A stretch of DNA of 64,000 nt from Liopterus haemorrhoidalis. Taxonomy: Eukaryota; Arthropoda; Insecta; Coleoptera; Dytiscidae. The number at the start of each line of letters is the position of its first letter. The stretch's first letter is position 1. The notes under the pieces are model-generated. The model did no database searches. It was not told where the DNA came from and was given only the letters and a program-made list of their open reading frames with translations. The stretch spans positions 57,518,907 to 57,582,906 of the forward strand of contig OZ020616.1 of NCBI GenBank assembly GCA_963971575.1, in the 5' to 3' direction. Shown piece after piece: positions 9,681 to 21,781 of this stretch. The position numbers and the translations under genes are program-made.

Positions 9681-11110
9681 TAACACGTTAATACCTGATG
9701 AATTAGTTTTTTTTTCAACACATTACCACCCAAAATTTTGTTTTCAATTTTTAACACTTGTCCGAAGGAACAGTCAGTTTTTAACACTTTTTTGACCGAT
9801 GAATATCTTAATGCATTTTTGTAAAAAATTAACACGTTAATACCTGATGAAAATTATAGTTTTTTTTTTATTTCAACACATTACCACCCAAAATTTTGTT
9901 TTTAATTTTTAACACTTTTCCGAAGGAACAGTAGTGTCAGTCTTTAACACTTTTTTACCGATGAATATTTTAATGCATTTTTGTAAAAATTTAACACGTT
10001 AATACATGATAAAAATTTTAATTTTTTTAACTCATTCCATCCGATGAAAAATTTGATTCAATTTTTAACACTTGTCCAAAAGAACTGTAGTATCAGTTTA
10101 TAACACGATTTTGACCGATGAATATTTTAATGCATTTTTCTAGGTTATGACACGTTCTGTCTGGTGAAAATTACTTTTTTTCAAATAGTTTTCCACTATC
10201 ACACGATGAAAATTTTTGTTTCCAAATTTTACAACACGTATTTTCAGTTAACACTTCATGACCAATTAAAATTTTAGTTAACTTTTTAATTTTTTAACAC
10301 TTTTTGTCCGATGAAAATATTAGCACATCTGTGAATTTTTAACACGTTCTTGGCCTATGAAAATTTGTATTTTCTCAATTTCTACACAGTTTTCTCAGTG
10401 AATTTTCCTATTTTTAACACGTTCCTGGCAGATTATAATTTTATTGTTTAGTTATTTTTAACACGTAACAACCCAATGAAAAATTTATTTCAATTTTTAA
10501 CACATTCCTGACCGATAAAAGTTGTATTGTTTCGTAGTTTACACTTAACTACCCGATGCAAATTTTAGTGCATTTTTCAGTTTTTAACATAACATTTATT
10601 TATTTTGTTTTTAGTTTTTAACACATCCCTTACCGATATAAATTTCAGCTATTTTTTACACGTTTCCGACCGATGATAATTTTAATCTTTCATTAGTTTT
10701 AACACTTAACCACCCGATGAAAATTTTATTTTAATTTTAATTACGTTCCTGACCGATGAAAATTAAACTTTTTCGAAGTTTTTACACATCCCAATGAAAT
10801 TTTTTTTTTTTTTTTATTTGTCTCCATTGTATATTTGCAATCTGTTTCATTAGACAATGGAAATTTAAATGCATTTTTAAGTTTTTAACACGTTCCTGGC
10901 CGATGAATATTTTAGTGAATTTTAACACGTTCCCGACCGATGAATATTTTAGTGAATTATTTAACACGTTACTGGGCGAGGAAAATTTTTTGTGAATTTT
11001 AACACGTTCCTGACCGATGAATATTTTTGTGAATTTTAACACGTTCCCGACCGATGAATATTTTCGTGAATTATTTAACACCTTACTGACCGAGGAAAAT
11101 TTGGATGAAC
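9680..11110. repeat. Degenerate tandem array, TTTTAACACGTTCCTGACCG family
   Basis: Some 25 or more units of roughly 40-70 bp share TTTTAACACGTT, CTGACCGATGAAAATTTTAG and GTGAATTTTT. Unit length varies in the left part and becomes regular from about 10880 to 11110. The minus-strand open frame at 10782-11168 is only this repeat read in one frame (recurring SSVGNVLKFTKIFIGQERVK) and is not a gene. Confidence 0.85.
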
Positions 11111-11540
11111 CCAATCTCCCCCCAAGGTGTGATCTTGTGATTTGGCTAAACAGTACACCAATCAACAATAGCTGAAAGAGTGAGGAACCATAATGAAAGT
11201 GGCATTGAAAATGTTAAATAATAACAAATGTTGATGTATGGGTAGTTTTTAGAGAAATTGCTTCAAGTACAAAACCGTTCGTTACTTTTGCAAATTTTAT
11301 AATGAAGATACATATAATCAATTGTTAAATATAAAAAAACCTATCCCCTTATAACTTTAATATAGCTACAAAGAGATGTCGTCCAAATACACAATGGACG
11401 ATTACCATCTCAATAATAGGTTTATTTTATTTTTATTTTATTCGCCAAATGCGATTGCTTTTAACATTATTTTTGTCATGCTGCTAATCTTCTTTAGCAT
11501 CATTGAGTTTGGAAAAATGACAAAGGAAAATAGACACCAA
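11110..11540. other. Spacer between two arrays
   Basis: AT-rich, with a 79-codon plus-strand frame that starts in unique sequence and ends inside the next array. It has no recognisable domain and is not called as a gene. Confidence 0.4.
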
Positions 11541-13140
11541 CAGTCAAGACATCATTCTTCTACACCCCCCCCCCATTTGTCCAAAATGGGCCCTCCCCAT
11601 TTATATTTTCAATAGACTTATTAATTATTTACATATTGATAATTCTGAGTGTTCTAAAATATATGTATTCTCCCTAAATTAAAAATCAAAGTACTCCAAA
11701 ACAGTCAAAACACCATACTTCTACCCCCTCTCCACATTAGTGTAAAATAGGCCCCCCATTTATATTTTTAATAGCCTTTTATTAATATCCTCAAATTGAT
11801 TATTATTCAGAGTGTTATAAAATATACGTACTCCCCCTAAATTAAAAATTAAAGTGCTCCAAAACAGTCAAAACACCATACTTCTACCCCTCCCCCACCA
11901 ATTTGTGTAAAATACCCCCCCCCCGCATTTGTATTTTTAATAGACTTTTATTAATTAGTTACAAATGAATTATTATGAGTGTTCTAAAATATATGTAGGC
12001 CCTCTAAATAAATAATTAAAGCGCTCCAAAACAGTCTAATATATAAATAATATTCTTGTAACCCCCCCCCCCCCTGATTTGTGTAAAATGGGCCCCCCCA
12101 AATTATTTTTAATACACCCTTATTAATTATTTACTAATTGGTATTTCAGAGTTTTGTAAAATATATGTAGACCCCTAAATTAAAAATTAGAGAACCTCAA
12201 AATAGTCAAAACTTCATTCTTCTACCCCCCCCCCCTCATTTGGACCCTACCAAATTTATTTTTAATTCACCCTTATTAAATATTCCCAAATTGATGTTTT
12301 AGAGTCTTAAAATATTTGCAGTGCCCTAAATTAAAAATGAAAGTACCCCAAAACAGTTAAAACACCATTTTTCTACCCCTCTAAAATTTATTTTTAATTC
12401 ACCCTTATTAATTATTTACAAATTGGTATTTCAGAGTTTTCTAAAATATATGTAGTCCCCCTAAATTAAAAATGAAAGTACCCCAAAACAGTTAAAACAC
12501 CATTTTTGTAGCCTCTCGCCCCATTTGTGTAAAATGGACCCCACCAAATTTATTTTTAATACACCTTTATTAATTATTTATAAATTGGTATTTCAGAGTC
12601 TTCTAAAATATATGTAGTCCACTTAAATTAAAAATTAAAGTTCTCCAAAATGGTCAAAATACCATTCTTCTGCCCCCCCGCATTGGTGTGAAATGGACCC
12701 CCCCTAAATTTATATTTAATACACCCTTATTAACTATTCACAAATTGGTATTTCAGAGTCTTCTAAAATATCTGTAGTCTGCCTAAATTAATAATTAAAG
12801 TGCCCCAAAACAGTCCAAATACCATTTTTCTACCCCCCCACCCTTTGGTGTAAAATGGACCCCACTGAATTTATTTTTAATTCACCCTTATTAACTATTC
12901 ACAAATTGGTATATCAGTCTTCTAAAATATCAGTAGTCCCCTTAAATTAAAAATTAAAGTGCCCCAAAACAGTCAAAATACCATTCCCCCCCCCCCTCTC
13001 ATTTGTGTAAAATGGACCTCGCCAAATTTATTTTTAATTCACCCTTATTAACTAGTAAATTGGAGTTTTTAGAGTCTACTAAAATATGTATATGTAGTCC
13101 CCTAAATTAAAAATTAACGGACCCCAAAAATGTATTTTGG
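11540..13140. repeat. Tandem array of about 155-bp units with C-homopolymer tracts
   Basis: About ten or eleven units share AAACACCATTCTTCTACC, a run of 7-14 C, ATTTGTGTAAAATGGACCCC, TTATTAATTATTTACAAATT and CTAAAATATATGTAGTCCCC. C-run length changes from unit to unit (for example 13-14 near 12061 and 8-9 near 12985), consistent with slippage. Confidence 0.88.
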
Positions 13141-13760
13141 GCCCCCCAAACTAATTTTTTAAATAGACCCACGTACTCACAAATTGCCCCCTGAAATATA
13201 AATTCTCCCAAAAAAAGACATTTCTGAAAATGATTCTAATTTTTATGATAAATTTCATTTTAATTTATCAAAATTCAAAAATGATGTTCCTCCCCTTTTT
13301 AATTTCTAAATAAATACCCATTAAACACACTCCAACGCTCCAAAAAAGTTACCTAATTTGATACCCAGTATTTTGGTCCCCCAAAAATTATTTTCCTTCC
13401 CAAAAAATTATTTTGTTCCTTAACGAAACAAAATAATTTAGAAAACACTCCATGAGTACTAAAATCCTATTGGTTATCAAAAAATATTTAAAGACATTTC
13501 TAAATATTCTTACCATAAATTTCATTTTAATTTATCAAATCCAAAAATGATTTTCCTCCCCTTCTTAATTTCTAAATAAATACCCATTAAACACACTCCA
13601 ATGCCCCAAAAAAGTTACCTAATTTGATACCCCAGTATTTTGGTGCTTACAAAATTATTTTGTTACACTCTTAATGAAACCAAAAATTTAGAAATCACTC
13701 CATGAGTACTAAAAAATCTATTGGTTAGCTAAACATATTTCAGAAAATTATAGAAAAATT
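13141..13760. repeat. Two tandem copies of a unit of about 280 bp
   Basis: GACATTTCTG/AAATAT followed by ATAAATTTCATTTTAATTTA and TACCCATTAAACACACTCCA occurs around 13220-13440 and again around 13490-13710. Each copy ends with CACTCCATGAGTACTAAAA. Probably derived from the neighbouring array's flank. Confidence 0.75.
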
Positions 13761-13862
13761 GAACTCCATTATTTTATATTCTGTAAAAGGCCTAAGTTCC
13801 ATTGTGGAGTAAAATGGTGCATATATATAAGAACATGTCCAAATTTGGTCCGATAATAACTA

Positions 13863-13985
13863 ATATGGCCTTCAACGAAATCAAGTCCGAGAAACAGGGA
13901 TAGATGGAAGTGTTTGGAAGCCCTATGTTCCTCTCAGGAGTGTCCAGAACTTCTCAGTGCTCCATCGAGGTCTACTGTAGGGTAA
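13863..13985 (+). pseudogene. Possible LINE polyprotein C-terminal tail
   Basis: A local GC-rich island translates to NRDRWKCLEALCSSQECPEL and ends with TAA at 13983-13985. Basic residues followed by W-x-x-L-x-x-A-L-C-S are typical of the last residues of several LINE ORF2 proteins. A second frame (MEVFGSPMFLSGVSRTSQCS) is also open, so the assignment is weak. An acceptor-like CTCTCAG and a donor-like GGTAAGA also occur, so a host exon cannot be excluded. Confidence 0.3.
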
Positions 13986-14870
13986 GAACTCAGTACATAA
14001 ATTTAACATTATTTTAAAAATTGTTTTTCTGGTGTTCTATTTTAATTGTCATTTAGCCAAACCCCCGTGAGATGAATGAGCGAATCTGTATGTCTGTATA
14101 TCCCACTTGTGTCCCTTTTGCATCAGTGTCATAGAAGATAGAACATAGATAGAAATCGTTTTCTCGTGCACGCGTTTAAATAATAACTAAGTGTAATTTT
14201 AAGCTAAGCTAACTTAGTAAGTAAGTAAATGTTTTAGCTATTACATTCGTCATTTTTCTTAAGATATTCATATGTAATAGTAGATTTAGTAAGTTAGTTG
14301 TAGTGTAAGTAAAGGGTTAATTAACCCATTTCGTGCATGTCCCCCACCGCGAGCAACGAAAGCTCCTTGAAAAAAGAATTACAACCACAAAAAAACACGA
14401 AAAACGAAAAAATTTGTGGATTCAATTTTAACAAAAGTGCTAGAAACAACAATAGTGCTACAAACAACTAGAACAACAAAATCAGTGAAATTTAAGGCCT
14501 CAGAAACGCAGAGCTAATTCTTCATTCAATTTTAACAAAAGTGCTAGAAAAACAACAAAATCAGTGCAATGTCAAGCATCAGAAACGCGCTAATTCTGCT
14601 TATACATCAAAAACCCTTGGTTCAAAATTAGTGTACAGATCCAGTATTTCTTAACCTTTTCCCCCAGATATGATTTTTGCGCGTAAATCATTAAAGCGAC
14701 CCATTTCGCCACTTGTAACTAGTTCACCGAACACCAGTGTTCCGCGAAACAGTGCTTAAGAACCACTGGTGTAGGTATTTTTGTTCGACTTTATGGGTTA
14801 TGCGAAAATATATAAATTCCAAACCTCTTGAAAGGAAATATTTTATAGGATTATTAAAAAACCAGAGTAT
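13986..14870. other. AT-rich flank, nothing recognised
   Basis: A short duplication (ACAAAAGTGCTAGAAACAAC-like segments at about 14432 and 14528) is visible. No gene or RNA is supported. Confidence 0.4.
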
Positions 14871-14875
14871 TGGAA

Positions 14876-15560
14876 GATTTGATGTGACCTTGATGGTCTT
14901 GCTTCATGTGCAAAAGGATCTAGGTTCGAATCCTAACCAGAGCCGCAGTAAGGAAAACTTGCGCTAGGGGCAGAGCCGTGTTTTGGCGCCCTTGGCAAAT
15001 AAAAACAAGGTTCTCACCTCTCAAAATTTAAGTGATGAGCAAAAAAAAAGGTCCTCGCCTTCGCAATGGCGCCCCTTAGTCAAACCCGTCAGCGCCCTTT
15101 TCCTTAGTGCAGGGCCGTTGCCCCCTCCGCCCCCCCTTACTGCGGCTCTGATCCTAACTATGGCGTTTTTATTCTTTTCAGATTATATGATAACATTAAT
15201 GAATTCGGTTTGTCATAAAAATTGTATTAACGAATTTGGCTAACATCTTATGTATCCTTAAAGGCGCCCCTTGACCTTGCAGCAAAACCTTAATGGTCTT
15301 GCTTCATGTACAAAAGGATGTAGGTTCGAATCCTAGCTGTGACTTGTTTTTATTCTTTTCGGATTATATGATAACATCACTGAATTCGGTTTCAGTCATA
15401 AAAATGGTATTAACGTCTTAAGTCAGGACTCCAAATTCCAGTCCAAATTCAGGAATTTGGGTAACATCTTATGTGTCCTTAAAGCCTCAGTAGTCCTTAA
15501 TATGCCAAAGATTCCTGGTTCGATTCTTGACCAGATATTTAACTTCTATACAATTAAAAA
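14876..15560 (+). repeat. Serial tRNA-like repeat units (SINE-like)
   Basis: Three successive blocks each end in a B-box-like core: GGTTCGAATCC (about 14923), GGTTCGAATCC (about 15323) and GGTTCGATTC (about 15521). Blocks 1 and 2 share AATGGTCTTGCTTCATG before the core. The segments between cores are about 100 bp copies of TTTTTATTCTTTTC, GGATTATATGATAACAT, GAATTCGGTTT and AACATCTTATGTRTCCTTAAAG. Block 3 has a different body. Block 1 is split by the hAT element at 14938-15150. None folds as a complete tRNA. Confidence 0.6.
14938..15150. mobile_element. 213-bp hAT-type miniature element with perfect 8-bp target duplication
   Basis: The inverted termini CAGAGCCGCAGTAAGG match perfectly over 16 bp, and ATCCTAAC flanks both sides (14930-14937 and 15151-15158). 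An 8-bp duplication with CAGRG termini is diagnostic of hAT. It has no coding capacity. It lies at the B-box of a tRNA-like repeat. Confidence 0.9.
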
Positions 15561-15720
15561 CTTTAAAAAACAAGCGAAACATCTCAGCATCGGTTTTAAT
15601 ATTTGGTCATTGAAGAAATAGACCTCTACTACAAAATCAGTATGATAGACCTACGTAGGACTTGTACAACTTGGGTTGATATAAGATTTGTTCTTTTGCC
15701 TGGTTTTTTAATTAAAAATA

Positions 15721-16793
15721 TAGTAAAACGATTATCCGAATTAATTTCCGAACGTTTTTTTGTCAGTCCGGTAGTAGGGTCATTTTTAATCCCAAAAGGT
15801 AGTCGCGATGCCAAAAATTTCAAGAATCACTGGCCTAATTTATATACTTTGTTTTTTTTGCAACATTATCTTTTATCAGGGGGTCATTTTTAATCCCGAC
15901 AAGGGGTCGCGATGCCAAAAATGTCAAGAATCATCAGCTAAATAATATATTTTGTTTTTAGGGTCATTTTTAATCCCGAAACGTTGTCGTGAGGCCTAAA
16001 ATTTCAAGAATCATTGGCCTAAATTTTATGTTTTATTTTTTTTTGCAACCTCTTTTATTAGTGGATCATTTTTAATCCCGAAAGGGGGTCGCGAAGCCAA
16101 CAATTTCAAAAATCGTCAGCTAAATAATACGATTATTTTTCAAGGGTCATTTTTAATTCCGAAAGGTTGTTGTGAGGCCCAAAATTTCAAGAATCATTGG
16201 CCTAAATTTTATGGTTTGTTTTCTTTACAACCTCTTTTATTAGCGGGTAATTTTTAATCCCGAAAGGGGGTCACGAAGCCAAAAATTTTAAGAATTAGCT
16301 AAATAATATACTTTGTTTGCTAGGGTCATTTTTAATCCCGAAAGGTTGTCTCTAGGCCAAAAATTTCAAGAATCATTCTAAATTATATCCTTTGTTTTCT
16401 TTGCAAAATTATCTGTTAATAAGGGGGTCATTTTTAATCCCAAAAGGGGGTCGCAAAGCCAAAAATTTCAATAATCATCAGCTAAATAATATGCTCCGTT
16501 TTCTAGGATCATTTTTAATCCCGAAAGGTTGTCGTCAGGCCAAAAATTTCAAGAATCATTGGCCTAAATTTTATATTTTGTTTTGTTTGCAACCCCTTTT
16601 ATTAGGGGATCATTTTTAATCCCGAAATAAGGTGGCGAGGACAAAAATTTCAAGAATCATCTAAATAATCAGTTTTCTGTACAAAATTATGTTTTATTAT
16701 TCTTATTTATCCACGAATTTATAAAATTTCAATTTAAGATCGGTTAATCCGATCCCACGGATAATTGAGACACGGATAATCGGCGTTTTACTG
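15721..16793. mobile_element. Tigger/pogo-like TA-flanked element
   Basis: The left end TAGTAAAACGATTATCCGAA and the right end, which reads CAGTAAAACGCCGATTATCC on the opposite strand, are imperfect inverted repeats. TA lies on both sides (15719-15720 and 16794-16795). CAGTAAAACNNCGATTATCC is typical of Tigger/pogo-type termini. No transposase remains; the interior is a satellite array. Confidence 0.6.
15770..16680 (+). repeat. Two-type satellite array inside the Tigger-like element
   Basis: Nine or so units begin GGTCATTTTTAATCCCGAAA. Two variants mostly alternate. One reads GGGGGTCGCGAAGCC then ATCAGCTAAATAATA; the other GGTTGTCGTGAGGCC then ATTGGCCTAAATTTTAT followed by a CAACCTCTTTTATTA tail. 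The repeat is therefore effectively a dimer of about 190 bp. Confidence 0.8.
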
Positions 16794-16941
16794 TATAGGT
16801 TCTTAAATGATGATCTTTGTAAAATTTCACTAATATTAATATTCATGCTGAAATAGCTAACGGCGAAATTTATGCCTGAAAATACAGTATTTCATTTTAA
16901 AAAGCTCGTTCGAATTTTAGTTAAATTATCAGCTATTCAGG

Positions 16942-17070
16942 ACCGGTTTCTGAAAGCTTAGCTGAGTTTAAGCTTTTGGTTAAACTCGGTTACAATATAA
17001 CAATCCCATAAGTAAACATAACAACCATTTTCTATTTGGTTATAGTTAACTAAGCTTACAGAAACCGGCT
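16942..17070. mobile_element. Short palindromic miniature element
   Basis: CCGGTTTCTGAAAGCTTAGC at the left is mirrored by CTAAGCTTACAGAAACCGG at the right, enclosing about 85 bp. No target duplication is clear. Confidence 0.6.
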
Positions 17071-18121
17071 GTTAATTTTTGAGGCCAGTTTCACTATGGA
17101 GTCTAGCGAATGTTTCAAACGAATCTTATAATTTTTTCGTACGTATTTTTCGTGTTTTTTTGTTGTTGTGTCTGTATTTGTCGAAGTTTTAAGTTCGTCT
17201 TCCTATTTTCCTATAGTTATATTCGCGAATTTGTAAATTTGACCTTGTGAGGCCTAAATTCGTTCGGCTCTAATCGGCTAATATCGTATTTTATACATCA
17301 AAAATCATCTGTAAATAAAATATAAAATAAATCGAATTCGAAATTTTAATATTTAAGAAAAAAAAACTTTGGTATTATATGTCGACTATATTTAGAAGTA
17401 GAATTTTTGATATAAAATTGAAAAAAATTAATATTATATTGTAGATATTTTTCGGATTGTGGTGTTTATAAAAATTTTTTGGTATAAAAAAAAAGGATGG
17501 CAGCCATTTTTTTGGCATTTAACACGCTGGTATGCGGACCAAAAAAATGGAAAAAAAAATGGAATAAAAAAATTGTGCTGTAAATTTTTTGATATTCGAT
17601 TTGAAAAAAATATATACAAAATATTGTATACAGAAAATTAATTTTAAGAATTCTGTGAGGTATTGGCGAAATAATATTATGAATTTTTTAAACAGATTTT
17701 CAGATCTTGAAAATTCATTTTCTCCAGTTTTCGGTACAGTCTTTCCAATTTAATATTTTTTCTTTGTTGTTGGAGAGTTACTTCACTACTTTGATTTCAG
17801 GCATGCGCACTACAGTGATAATCTCGGATGGTGACGTTTTGCGATGACGATGACGCTTTACTGACATCCATACAGCGCGTCACTTCTCCAAACAGGGCTC
17901 TCATTTAAATACGTCTTGAGTATTTTCAAAAATATCGGGTTTTTTCAGTAAATATAATTGTTTAACGAGTGCTTAGCTAGTTGAAAATTTCTGGCACATA
18001 ATAACGATGGCTATTTGCTCTGTTTAACGAGTGCGTATATCATATGGATGATAACGCACGAATATAAAGACGTTTTACACAGTTGTATACATATTTTTTC
18101 CTACGACCAGGATTAGTAAAT
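17071..18121. other. AT-rich sequence with A/T homopolymer runs
   Basis: Open frames on both strands around 17434-17641 are low-complexity Lys/Phe/Ile runs, not genes. Nothing else recognised. Confidence 0.45.
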
Positions 18122-18208
18122 GTTCAATTTTGGGAAATAAAACGCGACAATATTCAAATTTTGAGAAATAAAACGCGACAATATTCAAATTTCGAGAAAT
18201 AAAACATG
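18122..18208 (+). repeat. Three tandem copies of a 30-bp unit
   Basis: GAGAAATAAAACGCGACAAT followed by ATTCAAATTT is repeated with period 30. The third copy diverges after AAATAAAAC. Confidence 0.75.
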
Positions 18209-18256
18209 AAAGAAAAAAGAATGAGTATTACATTAACCATTTTTGTATTGGTTGTT

Positions 18257-18680
18257 TTGAGAGCACTGGCGAGCGCTGCGAGATTTTTTGCCGGTCCGCA
18301 GAATTATTTTTATAAAACAATTCAAAAAAATATCAACCTCGCAATAAATGTATTCACTAAAAAAATTTCATTTTACTATGCAACTATTCGTCTAATAAGT
18401 TATAACTCACTTAATTTTGAGATGAAAATCTCGGTCCTTAATCTGTTAATTGCTTAAGTAATAATTTTTTTTTTTCGCTAATTATATTTGATTTTTTATT
18501 TGTTGTTTTTTTGTGTTTGTTACTTAAATCATTGAGCCCTTAACCCTTTTTGTGTTTGTCATCAGTGCAAAAATATAAAACTTTTGCGATACACATTACT
18601 TTCTAAACTTGCCGGTTCGCGATTTTTTTCTAGATTGCTTGCCGGTCCGCCATGAAAAAAGGTTGGGAAACGCTGTTCTT
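18257..18680. mobile_element. Degraded hAT-type miniature element
   Basis: GAGATTTTTTGCCGGTCCGC at the left and CTTGCCGGTCCGCCATG plus GGTTGGGAAACGCTG at the right are the typical inner and outer termini of a hAT family. The same GAGATTTTTTGCC block follows CAGTGATTCCCAACC at 31394. The left terminus is damaged and I see no target duplication. The 83-codon frame starting at 18206 crosses the element and is not a gene. Confidence 0.5.
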
Positions 18681-18952
18681 AAGCGCGTCACAGGCCTCGT
18701 CAGACCTCCCACTTTTCAATAATTATTTCAAATAATTTCAAAAAGTCTTGATTTTCAGTTAACTTTTGGAGTAAAATTTAAATTATTCAGTTTTCGGTAA
18801 ACTACCGTATTTTTTGTACATTCTACGCAAACAATGAAACTTTATTAGCATCAGTAAAGTGCGTCACTGGTCTTACCAGAGTACTCAAGTTTCAGAATGC
18901 ATATTTTCAAAAAATTTTTGTTAATATTTGAACCTCTTGACATAATGATGGG

Positions 18953-19324
18953 CAGTGGCGGATCTAGCTTTTTGGGGGCCCAGGGCATACAAATACCAAG
19001 AGGCCCTACACATGTTTCAATCAAAAAATTTAAAAAGACAGTATTAAAAGTTAATTATTATTTATTACATTTTTATTAATGTTGGATATTATTTTTTTAT
19101 TAGCTGGCGCTTCACTTATGTTGATTTTTAATAAATATTAGTAAATTTGTGTTTTTAAGTTTTTTGGGTTGTTTTTTAAAGTATTATTTTTGTTTTGAAC
19201 ATTTCTCTTATAAGCTGTGCTTGGTATAGGATATAATTGGTATATTTCCGAGAGGTTGGGGGCCCCTTGCGGATCTGGGGCCCAGGGCTTAAGCCCTATT
19301 AGCCCGTTTGTAGATCCACCACTG
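18953..19324. mobile_element. 372-bp hAT-type miniature element with 8-bp target duplication
   Basis: The termini are CAGTGGCGGATCTA and TAGATCCACCACTG, flanked by ATGATGGG at 18945-18952 and 19325-19332. The sub-terminal GGGGGCCCAGGGC and GGGGCCCAGGGCTTAAGCCC are also roughly inverted. Non-coding. Confidence 0.9.
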
Positions 19325-20487
19325 ATGATGGGGCCTTACGTCAGTTCAACGCGCCCCAATTCTATCAAAACAACCAGTATTAACAAAAAAAACACTTTTC
19401 GGCGTTTTTTGGATTTAAAATTGTGTTTTGGGGCACTCAGTCTGCACAGAAATATTAATTACTATGTTTAACACGTAAAACACTTTTAATATACTGGGAA
19501 GTGTCAAATCCCCCGCCAGGTCATGGTCCTGAAATGTACTAATTTTTTTTAAATAATTTTTATCATAAAACATTCATAATATTATTCTCGCCAAACCATT
19601 TCGAAAAAATCGCTTGCAATCGCTCGCAAATCGTATAAGAAAAATCGTACTGATTGTATTTATATACCCGAATCGAAATTTAGTATTTAGCGTCGAAAAA
19701 AAAAAAAAACTGTGTCTGAAATGAAAAGGCTGTTTTGCACAATATTTATAAAAAAAATCATTAATTTGAAATCAGGGTACAGTCCGTATAATAAAAAGTT
19801 CGCCACCAGGCCCGTCTTCAGCAAAATTTAAATCAAAAAAGTACCCTAAAAAAAAAACTTCTCAAAATTGGTACAGTGATACGATTTTGCAATAATTTTT
19901 GTGTGAAATTGACTGATTTTACACTGCCTTTGAGGGTTTGTAAAAGGAGATTTTTTTGATTTGAATTTTGAAATTTTCGAAATATTTTGTGAGATGGGAA
20001 ATTAAATGGAAGATAACGAGCGGTAATAATCTTATATTAGTTATTAGAACGTTTTTGTATTACTAAAAATCTTTTTTAACCAAATTCGTAGGCAATATTC
20101 GTAATTCGTAGAATTATATATTTTACAATAAGATCTGAGAGAATAACAGTGAGAAAAATATTAAAAAAATAAATAAAAATTGGAAATATTTAACTGCAAA
20201 GTTAAAAAATATATCTTAGTAACTAAAAACTCATTTTAGTAATAAATATACTTACTCTGTTAATTAAATTTTGATCATAATAATTATTATTTACTCAGAT
20301 AAAAAAGTAGGTATTGCCGAAAGTGTTAGCTATATTAGTATATTTTTTTTGGGAGCCCATATTAAATGCAGGGCCCGTATTAGGACCCCTCCTCTACATC
20401 ACCATCTTTTTTTGACTAACCAATATGTATTTGTTAATACAATGTGCTCGATAAATATAATAAATTGAATATTAATTACTATATATA
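19325..20487. other. AT-rich sequence, nothing recognised
   Basis: Contains a scrap resembling a hAT end (CAGGGCCCGTATTAGG at about 20370). No gene or RNA is supported. Confidence 0.4.
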
Positions 20488-21781
20488 GGGGAGATGTGGG
20501 GACGGTGACACACATTTTGGTTTTCTGTACATAACATTTTCAATTTTGCATTTTTTAAATAAATCTTTTCGCCACTTAATACTTATAATGCCGTTGTTTA
20601 AATAACCTGTTAAAAATTAATGTCCTTATCACGTGCCATTTATAATTAATATTTTTGTTGACCTCTGTAATTGTGCCACTGTACCTATACGTGAGGGTAC
20701 AGTGAAACAGCATTAGGGATACAGTGGAACAGTAAATATAATAGGTATCCAAAAAATCTGTATATGTATTAATAATTTTTATTGAAACTTCAATTCAATG
20801 TCTTTCAAAATAAATCATCTGAAGGTACTGAAAAATTAATAAAAAATCAAATTTTTTGGAACCATATAAAAATGAATATATAAATTTAAATTTATTATTA
20901 ATATAAAAAATAAACTTTGGTAAGTTCCTTGGAAGCAGTAAGTTTTGATAGTTTTTATTTTAATGTTAATTATATTTCATTAAATTTACTGTAAAAATCA
21001 AAGCTTCTAAACGGTGTTTTGTGCTATCAGACAGAGCAGGAGATGGTAAAACTTTTATCAGCTCTGATTTTTTAAATGTGTAATTTTTATTTGTTTTAAT
21101 AAATTAGAGTCAGCCGTCGGAGATATGTTACAAAAATATCGTTAGTCGTTATTTCTATGATTTACCCTATAGAATGGCTCTTCATTTTATTCTTTCAGTG
21201 TCCTTCAAATATAAGTCAACATTATCATCTGAGTTTGAATTCTCATCAATATTGACATCAGTATCAGACGTGTCTGAACAAGAATATCTTTTAATTTTCT
21301 GATCTTTTTTATTTTGCGCAGTTTGGAATTGTTCTTCTAACACGTACCCACGTACGTGGGTACTGTGGCTCACTGTACCACTGTATCCACATAACACGTG
21401 TGCCACTGTTAGCCTAATCCTATTTTCTTGAACATTTTATCAAATATAATAAATGATATAGTTTAGAACATTAGTAATTGCTTTACACTGTAGACAAATG
21501 ACCAATTTACAACATGTAATACAAATTTTCTTACTAATTTAGTTGTGTGTCGTTCAAATAAAAAAATTCTTGTTACGATAAACTTTAGTTTGTCAATCTC
21601 AAATCAACATTTTCATTATAAATGGCAGGACTTCAATTTATAGACTCAAAATGTGGATAGTATAATTTCTCAGTACCAGAGGGGCCTATATATACCCAAA
21701 CAGACATGAAAATATTCTATATTTCAAAGATATTTCAAATGTTCCACTGTACCAATTGTGCCACCGTCCTCACATCTCCCC
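20488..21781. mobile_element. TA-flanked DNA element, 1.29 kb, probably pogo/Tigger-related
   Basis: GGGGAGATGTGGGGACGGTG at the left is mirrored at the right by CACCGTCCTCACATCTCCCC, with TA on both sides (20486-20487 and 21782-21783). Sub-terminal CACTGTACC/GGTACAGTG words recur near both ends. The only plausible remnant of a gene is the minus-strand frame at 21182-21406. Confidence 0.78.
21182..21406 (-). pseudogene. Possible transposase C-terminal remnant in the TA-flanked element
   Basis: The 74-codon frame contains KKDQKIKRYSCSDTSDTDVN and further acidic Ser/Asp clusters (residues 37-68). Such acidic, Ser-rich ends occur in pogo/Tigger-type transposases. No catalytic motif is present and the N-terminal part looks non-coding, so this is tentative. 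Confidence 0.3.

Noticed and set aside
10782..11168. 128-codon minus-strand frame
   Set aside because: Translation of the regular part of a tandem array.
9680..16680. CRISPR-like arrays
   Set aside because: Repeats are long, degenerate, without spacers of constant length, and the DNA is eukaryotic.
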